DNA of 64,000 nt from Streptococcus ruminicola (GCF_011387195.1 NZ_CP046919.1:124001-188000); one strand, 5' to 3'; shown: positions 33,615 to 42,376, counted from the first letter of the stretch. Made by a program: numbers and translations. The notes: generated from the letters alone by a model not told the origin.

Positions 33615-34075
33615 TCTCCTAACTCCTCAATTTCAATTTCAATACGTGGCTCTGGACTATATAACTTTCTAGCTCTCAAATCACAAACAATGTTATCGTC
33701 AGACCAAACAATGCCTTTTTTATCAATTTTGTTGTAGCCTGCATTTGAAATACTGTCAAAGACTGCTTTGACAAGATTATCAATGTCAGGCTTTTTGAAG
33801 TGCCAAAGCAATCTTGCAACGAACTTCGAATATAATTGCTTAGTTCTATTTTTTGAACGTTCTGACGGCCTTTTAGCTATGTTTTTCGGCGCCTTCATGT
33901 AAAAAATGACGTCTACTTTGATTGGGCCATCATAAAATGGACCGTCATATATTTGTTCAATCAGTTCTGAGCATTGTTTCCGCCAAGCTTTCATTTTAGG
34001 GTCTTCATACGCCCCGAATTTACTAAATTTTGGTCGTGTCTGTGGCTTTGGTTCAATAGGAATTACAAATCTCAT
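33599..34075 (-). CDS. RusA-family Holliday junction resolvase
   Basis: 158 residues. Family motifs: PIEPKPQTRPKFSK at the N-terminus, the catalytic acidic cluster KPDIDNLVKAVFDSI, and WSDDNIVCDL. Resolves branched DNA during phage replication and prepares concatemers for packaging. Overlaps the neighbouring start by 4 bp. Confidence 0.9.
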   Translation of the reverse strand: MRFVIPIEPKPQTRPKFSKFGAYEDPKMKAWRKQCSELIEQIYDGPFYDGPIKVDVIFYMKAPKNIAKRPSERSKNRTKQLYSKFVARLLWHFKKPDIDNLVKAVFDSISNAGYNKIDKKGIVWSDDNIVCDLRARKLYSPEPRIEIEIEELGEWAKQ

Positions 34076-34398
34076 TCAACGACTCCTTTGAAACCTGCAG
34101 TTTCGAATAGATTTTTCTTGTTATTATCAACGAATTCAAAGAATTTCTTGATTTCCTGTAAATCTCTCAATGCTTCCTTTGTTTCTCGAAGTGATGCGTA
34201 AAACACTTCGAATTTTGGCACTGCTTTAACAAAACATCTGTACACTGGTTCAAATAAATCTCCGTTTTGGTCAAGTGATTGATCTTGATTTCTGTTCACG
34301 AAATCGATAAACATATCAAATTCAAGCTCATTTTCAACCGTGATTTTTTTATTTTCGATAACAATTGCAATATTTTCAGTTACGTTAATTTTTGTCAT
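34072..34398 (-). CDS. Hypothetical early protein between SSB and RusA
   Basis: 108 residues, helical C-terminal half (YASLRETKEALRDLQEIKKF). Not recognised; coupled to rusA (4-bp overlap), which suggests a role in replication or recombination. Confidence 0.6.
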   Translation of the reverse strand: MTKINVTENIAIVIENKKITVENELEFDMFIDFVNRNQDQSLDQNGDLFEPVYRCFVKAVPKFEVFYASLRETKEALRDLQEIKKFFEFVDNNKKNLFETAGFKGVVE

Positions 34399-34409
34399 TT
34401 TTTAACTCC

Positions 34410-34853
34410 TTAGAATGGTAGGTCATCATCTGAAATGTCCATTGGATTTGAATTACCAAATGGGCTTTCCTGCTGATTGTAGTTGTTTTGCTGTGGTTGC
34501 TGATTGTAGCCGTTTGATTGCCCTTGCTGGCTTTCGTTTCTCGTGTCTAGTAAGTCGATGTGTTCAGCCACCACTTCGGTTACATACACACGCTGTCCTT
34601 GCTGATTTTCATAGTTACGTGTCTGAATACGACCAGTTACACCGATTTGCGAACCTTTGCCGCAATACTGCGCGATAATCTCTGCGGTTTGTCGCCAAGC
34701 TACAATATTAATGAAATCTGCTTCGCGGTCACCGTTTTGATTCTTGAATGTGCGATTTACCGCAAGCGTTCCTGTTAATACGCTTGTGTTGCTCGCTGTT
34801 TGTTTTAGTTCTGGCGCCTTTGTCAAGCGACCGATTAAATTTACATTGTTCAT
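34410..34853 (-). CDS. ssb: Single-stranded DNA-binding protein
   Basis: 147 residues. OB fold beginning [18 protein letters not shown], with [13 protein letters not shown] and [20 protein letters not shown], a Gln/Asn-rich linker and the acidic tail DISDDDLPF that recruits partner proteins. Phage-encoded SSB next to a RecT/Bet annealase. Confidence 0.95.
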   Translation of the reverse strand: MNNVNLIGRLTKAPELKQTASNTSVLTGTLAVNRTFKNQNGDREADFINIVAWRQTAEIIAQYCGKGSQIGVTGRIQTRNYENQQGQRVYVTEVVAEHIDLLDTRNESQQGQSNGYNQQPQQNNYNQQESPFGNSNPMDISDDDLPF

Positions 34854-34861
34854 GTTCTCTC

Positions 34862-35860
34862 CTAATTAAGTAAATCTGCCAACTCTTCTTGCGTTAGCGG
34901 TTTGATTTTTCTGTAGCTAGTAACCGCATAATTCTTTTTGTATTCAAAGCCGATTTTTTCAAGCTCTGCTTTGAAAAAGTCTTTTTCTGCCGAATCCGCA
35001 AAATATACTTCCAATGTCATTTTTTGGGTATAGCGTTTTGAGCCCGTTTCAGCCTCTCTAGGCGCTGTTTCTTTATTTCTGGATAATTCATCGTTTTCTA
35101 AAATCTCGCCCGTTTCTGGGTCAAAATTTGGTGTTTCTCGCTGTTCTGTTGCTTGCTGACGTGCTAGTTCTGCTTCTCGAACTTTTCTTGCTTCCTCTTT
35201 TTGTTTTTCGAAGCGATAATCTGATTTGATTTGCTCCAAAACTTCTGCGAGCGTCAACTCATTCAACATTCGAATATATGGTTGGTCTGTCATATTGTAT
35301 TCAGCGCATTGCCCAGAAACTGCTGCTTTTGCTTTTTCAAATTCTTGCTGCTTTTGAAGCTCGAATGTGATTGCGTCATCAAGTGATTTCATTGTTACTT
35401 TTTTGAGCGTCACACCGTCCGCCATGAAATCGCCTGCTTTAATAAACTCTGTTGCTTTTTCGTCAAAAATTCGTGGGTCGAGTAAATATTCAGCGCATTT
35501 GTTGGCGATATAGCCTTTAACTGTATCTAATCGCAAAGCCTTTTGATTATCTTCAAACTCTTTAACGTCACCAGCAATCTTATCTATGATTTCATCAAGC
35601 GGTTTTGATTTGCTTTTAATGTAAGCATCAAATTCATCTGTTGGCTTGGAAAGCTCACGTTTGATTTTGATGCGTTCGTCTGAAATCTGCCTTTTGAGCT
35701 TGCGCAAATCAGCTAAAACTTTCTTGTCGCCTTTAATCGTTGAAGCTGTGATTGTATAATTTTGATATTTGGCTACTACGTCATTAATTCCTTGCTCGAA
35801 TGCTTCGCGATCAATAATTTCAACTTCCGCTTGTTTTACATTTGCTTGTAATTCTTGCAT
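34862..35860 (-). CDS. DUF1351 phage protein, recombination-module
   Basis: 332 residues, strongly helical ([22 protein letters not shown]). The N-terminal half matches DUF1351, a family found beside RecT/Bet genes in Gram-positive phages. The role is unknown but context suggests DNA recombination or end-processing support. Confidence 0.8.
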   Translation of the reverse strand: MQELQANVKQAEVEIIDREAFEQGINDVVAKYQNYTITASTIKGDKKVLADLRKLKRQISDERIKIKRELSKPTDEFDAYIKSKSKPLDEIIDKIAGDVKEFEDNQKALRLDTVKGYIANKCAEYLLDPRIFDEKATEFIKAGDFMADGVTLKKVTMKSLDDAITFELQKQQEFEKAKAAVSGQCAEYNMTDQPYIRMLNELTLAEVLEQIKSDYRFEKQKEEARKVREAELARQQATEQRETPNFDPETGEILENDELSRNKETAPREAETGSKRYTQKMTLEVYFADSAEKDFFKAELEKIGFEYKKNYAVTSYRKIKPLTQEELADLLN

Positions 35861-35874
35861 TTGCTATTCACCTC

Positions 35875-36630
35875 TCAATAGACCAATTCATCATTTTCAT
35901 CTAAAAGCTCTGTCTGTACTTCTTGGACGGGTTCTGGTTGCGGTTCTTCCTGCTTCGATTTTTGATTTTGCCAGTTTTCAATTTGAGCTTGTTTGCGTGC
36001 TAAGACGTCTTCACGGCTTTCTTGTGGTTCTGGCGTTACATCTTTAATATGGTCAAATGTTTCCCCACCGTCGTCTTCAGTGTACATATTTCCTAAATCG
36101 TCCGGGAAAGCTTCGCGCAATGCATTGACTAGCGCTGTCTTACGAATCATAGTCGCTGGCATTGCTTTCCAAGTACTTCGTCCTTTGTCATACTCGCTCA
36201 TGCTGATGTACACTTCAACAGGTACTTTAAAATTCTTTCTATAGACTCTTGCCCATCCACCGATAATCGTGTCGTTTGGTAATACCAGCGAGCCCTTACG
36301 TTCAACTTGCACTCCGTCAGCGTCTAAAACTACAACTCCTGCTTCAAAGCCCTCGTAATCCTTGCATTGCGCTGCACGTTTTAAAAATGCTTCTTTTGAA
36401 ACAATCAGACTAAACTCTGTTCCGCCGTTTTTGTTTTTATAAGCAACAATGTAAACTTCGTTTGCGAATGGGTTAAGGTTGCGTCCTTTGATAAGCGTTA
36501 AGGCTTGTCCGATTTGTTTTTCACTTAAAAGGTTTTGTGGGTCAAAAAATCGTTTTACATCTTGTGGTGTCCACACGCTCGTGTCTACGGTGATGTCGCG
36601 TTTTGTTTGTTTTGCTACTTGATTTGCCAT
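35875..36630 (-). CDS. RecT/Bet-type single-strand annealing protein
   Basis: 251 residues. Bet-family signatures: LIKGRNLNPFANEVYIVAYK, SKEAFLKRAAQCKDYEG, and the conserved MIRKTALVNALREAFP near 170-190. The C-terminal tail is acidic and disordered. Promotes annealing of complementary DNA during phage replication. No dedicated exonuclease gene is obvious nearby. Confidence 0.9.
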   Translation of the reverse strand: MANQVAKQTKRDITVDTSVWTPQDVKRFFDPQNLLSEKQIGQALTLIKGRNLNPFANEVYIVAYKNKNGGTEFSLIVSKEAFLKRAAQCKDYEGFEAGVVVLDADGVQVERKGSLVLPNDTIIGGWARVYRKNFKVPVEVYISMSEYDKGRSTWKAMPATMIRKTALVNALREAFPDDLGNMYTEDDGGETFDHIKDVTPEPQESREDVLARKQAQIENWQNQKSKQEEPQPEPVQEVQTELLDENDELVY

Positions 36631-36818
36631 TATTTCCGTCTTCCTTTCGTTTTCTTAAGATTCCATATTTCACGCTTCAAGCGTTTGTTTTCTTGCTGTA
36701 GACTGATAATTTTGTCTTGCTGCTGATTGATGATTTCGCCAAATTCACGGCTAAGACCGAAGTATCTTGCTCTCCAGCCTTTGACCTGCTGTTCTAATTC
36801 ATCTGCTAATCTAATCAT
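36630..36818 (-). CDS. Hypothetical coiled-coil early protein
   Basis: 62 residues with a leucine-heptad region (NQQQDKIISLQQENKRLKRE) and a basic end (KKTKGRRK). Its stop shares a base with the RecT start. Unknown. Confidence 0.6.
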   Translation of the reverse strand: MIRLADELEQQVKGWRARYFGLSREFGEIINQQQDKIISLQQENKRLKREIWNLKKTKGRRK

Positions 36819-37039
36819 TCGAACCGTCCGTTTCTAATTGCATCTTCGATGTCGGATAAAATGTAGCCTTGATAGATGGTTGCTGCAATACTGTTGATTG
36901 TTTGCTGGTCCAAACTGTTTTCATACTGTTTCTCGACCTGCGCTAAAATTCTGTCAAACAAATCGAGCTGACTACGAACATATCTGTCTTGCGCACGTTT
37001 GATTTTAGTTGATAGATACTCTAATTTTTCTTCTTTCAT
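36815..37039 (-). CDS. Hypothetical early protein
   Basis: 74 residues, charged and helical (STKIKRAQDRYVRSQLDLFD). Ends in ILSDIEDAIRNGRFE. Overlaps the next gene by 4 bp. Not recognised. Confidence 0.6.
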   Translation of the reverse strand: MKEEKLEYLSTKIKRAQDRYVRSQLDLFDRILAQVEKQYENSLDQQTINSIAATIYQGYILSDIEDAIRNGRFE

Positions 37040-37258
37040 TTAGTCCTCCAGCTCAATAATCACACTGAGACAAATTCCAAATTCGTTAGCATCAACATCT
37101 ACGCTAACGTTGTCTACATAATCACCATAAAAGTCATCAATATCTACATCGTCATAGTTGTATCTCTTGCCAGCCTTTTTAAGAATGATTAGAGGCCATT
37201 CTCCTTTGTAGCCACTAAAAACGTGTCCATCTAAATAATCTTCGATAGTTACATTCAT
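37040..37258 (-). CDS. Hypothetical acidic early protein
   Basis: 72 residues, strongly acidic middle (YDDVDIDDFYGDYVDNVSVD). AAGGAG 7 nt before the ATG. Small acidic phage proteins are often DNA mimics, which is only a speculation here. Confidence 0.6.
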   Translation of the reverse strand: MNVTIEDYLDGHVFSGYKGEWPLIILKKAGKRYNYDDVDIDDFYGDYVDNVSVDVDANEFGICLSVIIELED

Positions 37259-37260
37259 TA

Positions 37261-37443
37261 TTATTCTCCTTTAAAAGGCGTGCTGCTTAATCCAATCCAA
37301 CGAACTAAAACACTTGAACATCCATCCAACGAAGCATATCCAACAACTTCACTTCTCCACTGTTCGTTGTTTTGAACATCGGCATTTAACTGTGTGCAAG
37401 CAGATGTTAATCGGTCATCTGTATATTCTTTGTAAAATTCCAC
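37261..37443 (-). CDS. Hypothetical early protein
   Basis: 60 residues. Starts with GTG at 37443, GGAGG 7 nt upstream. Two cysteines (SACTQ, DGCSS). Not recognised. Confidence 0.55.
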   Translation of the reverse strand: MEFYKEYTDDRLTSACTQLNADVQNNEQWRSEVVGYASLDGCSSVLVRWIGLSSTPFKGE

Positions 37444-37445
37444 TT

Positions 37446-38333
37446 CTAATCCTCCATCATTGCTGCTTTCAGCGCGTCAAGCTGTGCCTGTTCATCTGCG
37501 CTTGCTTCATGTTTGTATTCTTCGTTAACCCAATCAGGTACGTTGCTTTTAGTTGGTTGTTGAACATTTTGATAACGATTTGCTTTCTTAGCTTTGAAAT
37601 CTCGTTGTGCTTGATAAGCTTGCTCTACCGTTTGAATACCGTTCTCAATCCAGTTATCTAGAACACGACTAATATAATTAAATTTGCGAACATTGTTAGC
37701 TACTGCTACTTTTACTGCTTCAAGAAATAACTCTTTTGATACATGTTTGTTAATCAAATAATCGTTCATCGTGTCGTATTCAAACTTAACAAGACCTCGA
37801 CCAAGATTCGCTTCAACTACATCAACAAATCTTTCTTCTTTTTCTGGTTCTAGTTCTAACTCTTTCTTTAACTCTATATCTTTCTTTATTTCTGTCTCTG
37901 TATCTATCTCTATCTCTGGTGCACATTTGTTCAACATTTGTTGCTCATTTGTTGTTACATTTGTAACACTTTTTCTGTATTTTCTTATTCTGTCAGCATT
38001 TGTGCTTGATTTGCCAACAAAGTTTTGAATATTAGACATGTAAATAGCCCCATTGTCTAAAATCTCGATTAATTTTAACTGCTGAAAAATTTGAATAGCT
38101 TTTTCGATTGTTCCAATTTGATGACGCGTAATCGTCGCAAGCATTTGTGCGTTGTACGGAATTAAATTGTTAAACATTAGTAAGCCGTCATTTTTTAAGC
38201 TTCTGAGATAGAGTTTTAGGAGAATGTTGCTATAAAGATAACCATCTGGCATGCTTTCCAAAATGATAGCTTCGTCACTTTCAAAAAAATTCTCTTTTAA
38301 TTTTAAGTAGTAATATTTCTTGTTATCGGCCAT
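37446..38333 (-). CDS. Replisome organiser / DnaD-like replication initiator
   Basis: 295 residues. The N-terminus (KKYYYLKLKENFFESDEAIILESMPDG region) is the phage replisome organiser winged-helix domain; the C-terminal half is DnaD-like (EFDTMNDYLINKHVS..., YISRVLDNWIENGIQT). Between them is a low-complexity acidic/basic linker (about 138-168) whose repetitive coding DNA at 37838-37915 may hold the replication origin. No DnaC-like loader gene is seen, so host loader may be used. Confidence 0.85.
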   Translation of the reverse strand: MADNKKYYYLKLKENFFESDEAIILESMPDGYLYSNILLKLYLRSLKNDGLLMFNNLIPYNAQMLATITRHQIGTIEKAIQIFQQLKLIEILDNGAIYMSNIQNFVGKSSTNADRIRKYRKSVTNVTTNEQQMLNKCAPEIEIDTETEIKKDIELKKELELEPEKEERFVDVVEANLGRGLVKFEYDTMNDYLINKHVSKELFLEAVKVAVANNVRKFNYISRVLDNWIENGIQTVEQAYQAQRDFKAKKANRYQNVQQPTKSNVPDWVNEEYKHEASADEQAQLDALKAAMMED

Positions 38334-38364
38334 CTAATCACCTTCCTCAATTTCAATTTGTTGC

Positions 38365-39168
38365 TTATTTTCCATTTGTAGACTCCTCGAAATGTCTTGT
38401 TACTGTTTTAAAAATGTCTAGCAAAAGCTTCTGTGGAATATTTGAACGCTCATTATAAGATTTTGAAAAATACTTCCATTCAATCTCCTGTTTAATAATG
38501 TCGTTTTTTAAATTCAAATTGATATTGCTAGCAAATTTTGTAGGTTTTTGTAGCGGATAATCGTAATTGTTGTATCTTGTCTGATTTTTGTAAGGTAGGC
38601 AAAATCCCATCACATCCTCAATATACTTCCAAATCCGACCACTCGCTGGGTTCTCAATTATAAAGTAAGATGGCTCATAACGTTTGATGATTTCAATAGT
38701 ATTAAACACACACAACTCACCGTTGACACGCTTCATAAATTGCCTATCATAATAATAATTGTTGTAAGCTTCCTCATAATCCTTGCTTGTTCTGATGGTA
38801 AACATACTCGCTTCCCTTTGTGGAGCAAATAGGCTATCTGTTGAGAAATCCTCTTGTTTCCAACAAGCATTACCCTCCACCATTGCGCTAGCATTCGACC
38901 AGCTTTCACAAGGCGGACTAGCTATGATTAAATCTGGTTTTGGGAGTTTATCCAACGTATCAAACAACGTGTTATCACCAAATAATCGCTTGTAATCTGC
39001 TAAATCTAGTTCGATGAAATGGCTGTTTTTATGCTCAATATCAATGCCAATTGGATAAACGTCAATATTTGCTTCTTTCGCTTCATTTAGCGTTTTAATC
39101 GCTTTAGTGTATGAGCCATTGCCACTATCAAAGAGAGCCCAAACAATCATTTTTTTCAATCTATTCAT
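38365..39168 (-). CDS. Phage DNA methyltransferase-like protein
   Basis: 267 residues from ATG 39168 (GGAG 8 nt upstream). The N-terminus WALFDSGNGSYTKAI suggests the SAM site and DLIIASPPCESWSNASA a motif IV-like loop (PPCE..S, close to the PC of C5 cytosine methyltransferases, but not identical). EPSYFIIENPASGRIW fits motif VI (ENP). Likely protects phage DNA from restriction or modifies it. No cognate nuclease is seen. Confidence 0.7.
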   Translation of the reverse strand: MNRLKKMIVWALFDSGNGSYTKAIKTLNEAKEANIDVYPIGIDIEHKNSHFIELDLADYKRLFGDNTLFDTLDKLPKPDLIIASPPCESWSNASAMVEGNACWKQEDFSTDSLFAPQREASMFTIRTSKDYEEAYNNYYYDRQFMKRVNGELCVFNTIEIIKRYEPSYFIIENPASGRIWKYIEDVMGFCLPYKNQTRYNNYDYPLQKPTKFASNINLNLKNDIIKQEIEWKYFSKSYNERSNIPQKLLLDIFKTVTRHFEESTNGK

Positions 39169-39337
39169 GCTTAGCGCTCCACTTTTGACTATTGCGATAA
39201 GCCAATTCTGTAAATACGCTCTTTTTGTAATCTTCACTTTGATAGTAAAGAACTTGCTCTTGCTTACGCCCTAGGACAGTCAGCGTAATTACTTCTGCAA
39301 ACGCTAAAACAGCAATCGCTACGATTAAATATGTCAT
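39161..39337 (-). CDS. Small membrane protein, 58 residues
   Basis: One N-terminal membrane segment (LIVAIAVLAFAEVITLTVL) followed by a charged cytosolic tail. AGGAG precedes the ATG. It overlaps the methyltransferase start by 8 bp. Unknown; may interact with the host membrane early in infection. Confidence 0.6.
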   Translation of the reverse strand: MTYLIVAIAVLAFAEVITLTVLGRKQEQVLYYQSEDYKKSVFTELAYRNSQKWSAKHE

Positions 39338-39338
39338 G

Positions 39339-39650
39339 TTAAACTCCTACTCTTTCTTCTAGTTTGATATTTTCCAACATTTCAGCTAATGTTTCTTTTT
39401 TGCTCAAATATCTGTTGCGTGATTTCCATTTAACGAACAGTTCAAAACCTTTGTAATTGATAAAAACTATTCGATGTGTAGGATTATCAATGTATTTCCT
39501 AAATTCTGGATGCTCACGCATTTCAGTCGCCCACTGCTTCGCAACGCTCTTGCTCAAGCCTTCCCAGCGTTGAATCAAGTGATTGTAGTCACCCCACTCG
39601 GCTTTTTCGTCGTTGCCAACAGCTTTATACGTTATATTTGCTTTCGGCAT
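39339..39650 (-). CDS. Hypothetical early protein
   Basis: 103 residues, basic and aromatic-rich (WEGLSKSVAKQWATEMREH, KGFELFVKWKSRNRYL). AAGGAG before the ATG. Not recognised; may be a DNA-binding accessory. Confidence 0.55.
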   Translation of the reverse strand: MPKANITYKAVGNDEKAEWGDYNHLIQRWEGLSKSVAKQWATEMREHPEFRKYIDNPTHRIVFINYKGFELFVKWKSRNRYLSKKETLAEMLENIKLEERVGV

Positions 39651-39669
39651 AGCGCGCTCCTTTTTAATG

Positions 39670-39727
39670 TGGTATAATTTACTTTAGTTTTATTTGTTAT
39701 GCGACTGATTGCCGTCAGTCGTTTTTT
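39670..39727 (+). ncRNA. Candidate plus-strand promoter-terminator unit (short RNA) in the early operon
   Basis: Plus strand TGGTATAAT (hexamer 39673-39678), then a perfect CGACTGA/TCAGTCG hairpin (39702-39721) and six T. Predicted RNA about 45 nt. It lies between two minus-strand genes, without an ORF. The twin architecture of 30413-30474 argues for function. Confidence 0.4.
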
Positions 39728-39734
39728 CTTTTTG

Positions 39735-40073
39735 TCACTCATGATCTAATCGCCAATATTCATTTAAATCAACTGAAACAACAGTGGTTAGATTACGTTG
39801 TGAAGTTAAAATCTGTTGCTTGTAAGGTGCAAGTCCTGCGTTTCGCTCTTTGTCATTTCTAGGCAAATAGTAACCGCTAGGCTGCACCTTTTTAGCTACA
39901 ATTGGGTGCTTGAATATGACACGTAAGTTCTCGATAACCTCTTCAAGCTCTCGCTTATTTAAATCAAATTCTGAACGGAGTGTTTGAGCTTTGAGAGGTT
40001 TCTCAAAATTAGCTCTGTTCCTGATTGCATTCAAAACTTTGATTTCAATATGTGACATTGCTCGTTGTTCCAT
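39735..40073 (-). CDS. Hypothetical early regulator-like protein
   Basis: 112 residues. AKGG-rich SD (AAAGGGG) before the ATG. IEIKVLNAIRNRANFEKPLKA then LRSEFDLNKRELEEVIENL resembles a winged helix. Second early gene after cro; may be an anti-repressor or regulator (inference). Confidence 0.5.
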   Translation of the reverse strand: MEQRAMSHIEIKVLNAIRNRANFEKPLKAQTLRSEFDLNKRELEEVIENLRVIFKHPIVAKKVQPSGYYLPRNDKERNAGLAPYKQQILTSQRNLTTVVSVDLNEYWRLDHE

Positions 40074-40097
40074 CTTTACCCCTTTCTAATTTCTGGA

Positions 40098-40252
40098 CTC
40101 TCGATTAGCAGTTATAGCTCTAACAAGGATTTTTTATCATTGTTGTCTTATCAAATATTTATCGTTTAGAGGAAATCAAACTGCGGTTTTATTTGTTTTG
40201 TTTTTTAAAGGAGGTTTATCACCTTGTTAGAGCCGTAGCTACTAACCGAGAG
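40098..40252 (-). ncRNA. 31-bp imperfect inverted repeat between cro-like gene and next early gene
   Basis: Arms 40098-40128 and 40222-40252 match at 26 of 31 positions, all mismatches being transitions. The loop is 93 nt. In the early transcript it could form a long hairpin or two-state attenuator; there is no credible ORF in 40074-40263. Confidence 0.45.
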
Positions 40253-40263
40253 ATGATTTTAAA

Positions 40264-40488
40264 TTAATTTTCTTCGAAGTTTTCCCAAGGCTCGCGAATA
40301 TCAAGTGCCTTTGAGACTCTGAGTTTTAAATCAGCACTTCCTTTCCCTTTTTTGAGTAAATCAGTGATTGTAGCAGGACTTCGAAGACCAACTACTTGTG
40401 TCAAATCTGCTTTCGACCAGCCTTTTTCTTTTAGTCGTTGTTCAACAAGCGAAATCCATTTTTGATGTTGTTGACTCATTTTTTTCAT
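40264..40488 (-). CDS. Cro-like HTH regulator
   Basis: 74 residues from ATG 40488 (AAGGAAG 5 nt upstream); a longer frame to 40548 has no SD. The helix-turn-helix is around KADLTQVVGLRSPATITDLLKK. Divergent from the CI-like gene with operators between; first gene of the lytic transcript. Confidence 0.75.
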   Translation of the reverse strand: MKKMSQQHQKWISLVEQRLKEKGWSKADLTQVVGLRSPATITDLLKKGKGSADLKLRVSKALDIREPWENFEEN

Positions 40489-40553
40489 ATTCTTCCTTTC
40501 TCCAAAATAGAAAGCGAATTTTTTTGCGAAGTTTTGAGTAAAATGCATTGACT

Positions 40554-40751
40554 ATTTTCACTCATTGGAGTAAAATCAATGTATAAGAAAAACATTAACA
40601 AAACGCTTGATATTACTTAATTCTAAAAGTCGCCAAACTTATTTTTTTAGTTATATCTTCGCTTTTTGTTTCGCTTATTAATTCGCTTTACATTTTATAT
40701 TTTACTCATTTGAGTGTTATATGTCAATAGTTTTTACTCAAAAAAGTAAAA
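40554..40751. promoter_or_regulatory. CI/Cro operator region
   Basis: Three dyads sharing ACTC/GAGT and TTTTACT: 40554-40576, 40704-40715 (ACTCATTTGAGT) and 40732-40751 (TTTTACT...AGTAAAA), with a half-site at 40535-40543. Typical multi-operator divergent control region. Confidence 0.7.
40699..40727 (-). promoter_or_regulatory. Lytic promoter PR (toward cro)
   Basis: Minus strand: TTGACA at 40722-40727, 17-bp spacer, TAAAAT at 40699-40704. The operator ACTCATTTGAGT lies in the spacer, so repressor binding would block it. Confidence 0.8.
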
Positions 40752-40783
40752 TATTTTTTGTCATGGCTTAGAAAGGCTTTAAA

Positions 40784-41161
40784 ATGACTAATCAAACCCT
40801 TAATTTAATTGCTTTTGAGAGAATAAAGGGACTAGCAGCTAAACAAGGTGTTAGTTTGCAAACAGTAGCGCAGTCTGTTGGTTTGAGTGAAAACTATATT
40901 TATAATTTAAGAACACGTAAGTCTTCTTCTAGCGAACATATTGCTAAAATCGCTGATTACTTTAATGTATCCACTGATTATATTTATGGCCGCACTGATA
41001 ATCCCAGAATTGCTTCTGACGATGCTGCATCAGAATACACTACTGAAGATTTGCGCAAAATGGCAAAAAACGCCAAGACCTTCGACGGTAAACCACTTAC
41101 CGATGAAGATGTTGACGCAATTACAAATATCATTGAAATTTACCTAAAAGGTAGAAACTAA
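40784..41161 (+). CDS. CI-like phage repressor, protease-sensitive type
   Basis: 125 residues. An XRE helix-turn-helix fills the first 70 residues (VSLQTVAQSVGLSENYIYNL, ending FNVSTDYIYGRTDN); the C-terminal part is a short helical domain without the S24 autopeptidase site. The ImmA-type protease gene follows, so induction is likely by proteolysis, as in ImmR/ImmA of ICEBs1, rather than RecA self-cleavage. Confidence 0.85.
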   Translation: MTNQTLNLIAFERIKGLAAKQGVSLQTVAQSVGLSENYIYNLRTRKSSSSEHIAKIADYFNVSTDYIYGRTDNPRIASDDAASEYTTEDLRKMAKNAKTFDGKPLTDEDVDAITNIIEIYLKGRN

Positions 41162-41189
41162 AAAATAATTGAGCAAAGGAAGATAGTCT

Positions 41190-41570
41190 ATGACTATTGA
41201 AGAACTTGTTGAATCATATGGAGTGACACTAGCTTACTTTGACAATGAGCTATGGCCACGACCTGGCATTTACATTGATGACATCAAAATCATCTTCGTC
41301 AACAAATCGCTTTCGGAAGAAGCTATGAAGAAAGTTGTTTATCATGAGCTTGGACATCTTGAGCATGATTCTAATCAATATCAAAGACGTCATGAACAAT
41401 TCGAGTTACAAGCTAATCGAAACATGATCAGACTCTTATTAGAAGAAGAATTGAGAGAATCAGACTATGAGTTCAACTACGTCAATTTCATGCAAAGACA
41501 TCAACTAACAACTGTAGCTGACGAGTGTATGGTCATTGATGAATATTATAATTTAATGGATATCGTTTAA
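41190..41570 (+). CDS. ImmA/IrrE-type metallopeptidase
   Basis: 126 residues with the zinc site HELGH (H52-E53-L54-G55-H56) and downstream helical residues. ImmA-family proteases cleave the neighbouring repressor to trigger induction. 28 bp after the repressor gene, same operon, GGAAG SD. Confidence 0.9.
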   Translation: MTIEELVESYGVTLAYFDNELWPRPGIYIDDIKIIFVNKSLSEEAMKKVVYHELGHLEHDSNQYQRRHEQFELQANRNMIRLLLEEELRESDYEFNYVNFMQRHQLTTVADECMVIDEYYNLMDIV

Positions 41571-41623
41571 AACTATGTGCAATCACTGAATCACAATAAA
41601 AGCTGGAGAATGGAGAAAAAATA

Positions 41624-42376
41624 ATGAAAAAGAGCGGAGCAGGAAAAGTCATTCTGATTATCCTGGTAGTTGCTTTAGTCGTTGCTATTGCTGCAATCTT
41701 AATGCCAGTAGCCCTTGTTGGTGGAGTGGGTGCGATTTGGTACTTCACTAAAAAGAAACCTGATATTAAAAAGAGAAATATCTCTATTGCAGTTGCTGCA
41801 GTTGGTTTGTTAGGAACTATATTTATTACACCAGCTGTTTTTAAAGATAACAGTAATGCATCTACAACTACTGCATCAACAACTATCGCTACATCTTCTA
41901 GTTCTTCTAAAACTAAAGAAAGCTCATCGTCTTCAAGTAGCGAAGTTAAAACAACAACTGAAAGTTCTTCTGAAACAAAACAATCAACTGAACCAACTAC
42001 TAAAAACGATGGTCCAGAATACACTGAAGAATCAAATGCAGCTTTTGCTACTGCTTTCATGAACACTTTGAATCAGTCTCTTGCTGATGGCGGTGTCAAT
42101 GTCAGCGTGAGCGTGCAATACATGGGTAAAAATCTTATTTATGTTATTGTTCCTCAAGATTTCAAATATGAACCTACTTCAAGCATTCAAAAGTTAGCTG
42201 ATACTGTCTACCAAGCAAAAGAAAATTACTTCAACGAGTGGGCTATTGATAACGGATATGATTTAAGTTACACTAACGCACCACACCTTTACATCAAATC
42301 CGACGGAGATCAAACTACTCTAGCTGAAGAAAGTGGTATTCTCAACAAAACAATGAAAGTTAAAGTTAAAAACTAA
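41624..42376 (+). CDS. Two-span membrane protein with Ser/Thr linker, possible superinfection-exclusion protein
   Basis: 250 residues. Two hydrophobic segments (about 8-35 and 50-68), a Ser/Thr/Glu-rich linker (about 75-130), and a C-terminal extracytoplasmic domain of about 110 residues (AFATAFMNTLNQSLADGGV... KVKVKN). Genes at this place, between repressor and integrase and expressed in lysogeny, often encode exclusion proteins; no family is recognised with certainty. Confidence 0.6.
   Translation: MKKSGAGKVILIILVVALVVAIAAILMPVALVGGVGAIWYFTKKKPDIKKRNISIAVAAVGLLGTIFITPAVFKDNSNASTTTASTTIATSSSSSKTKESSSSSSSEVKTTTESSSETKQSTEPTTKNDGPEYTEESNAAFATAFMNTLNQSLADGGVNVSVSVQYMGKNLIYVIVPQDFKYEPTSSIQKLADTVYQAKENYFNEWAIDNGYDLSYTNAPHLYIKSDGDQTTLAEESGILNKTMKVKVKN

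Noticed and set aside
41533..42066. 177-codon open frame on the minus strand
   Set aside because: Antisense shadow of the Ser/Thr-rich membrane protein gene; no SD, and composition mirrors the real frame.
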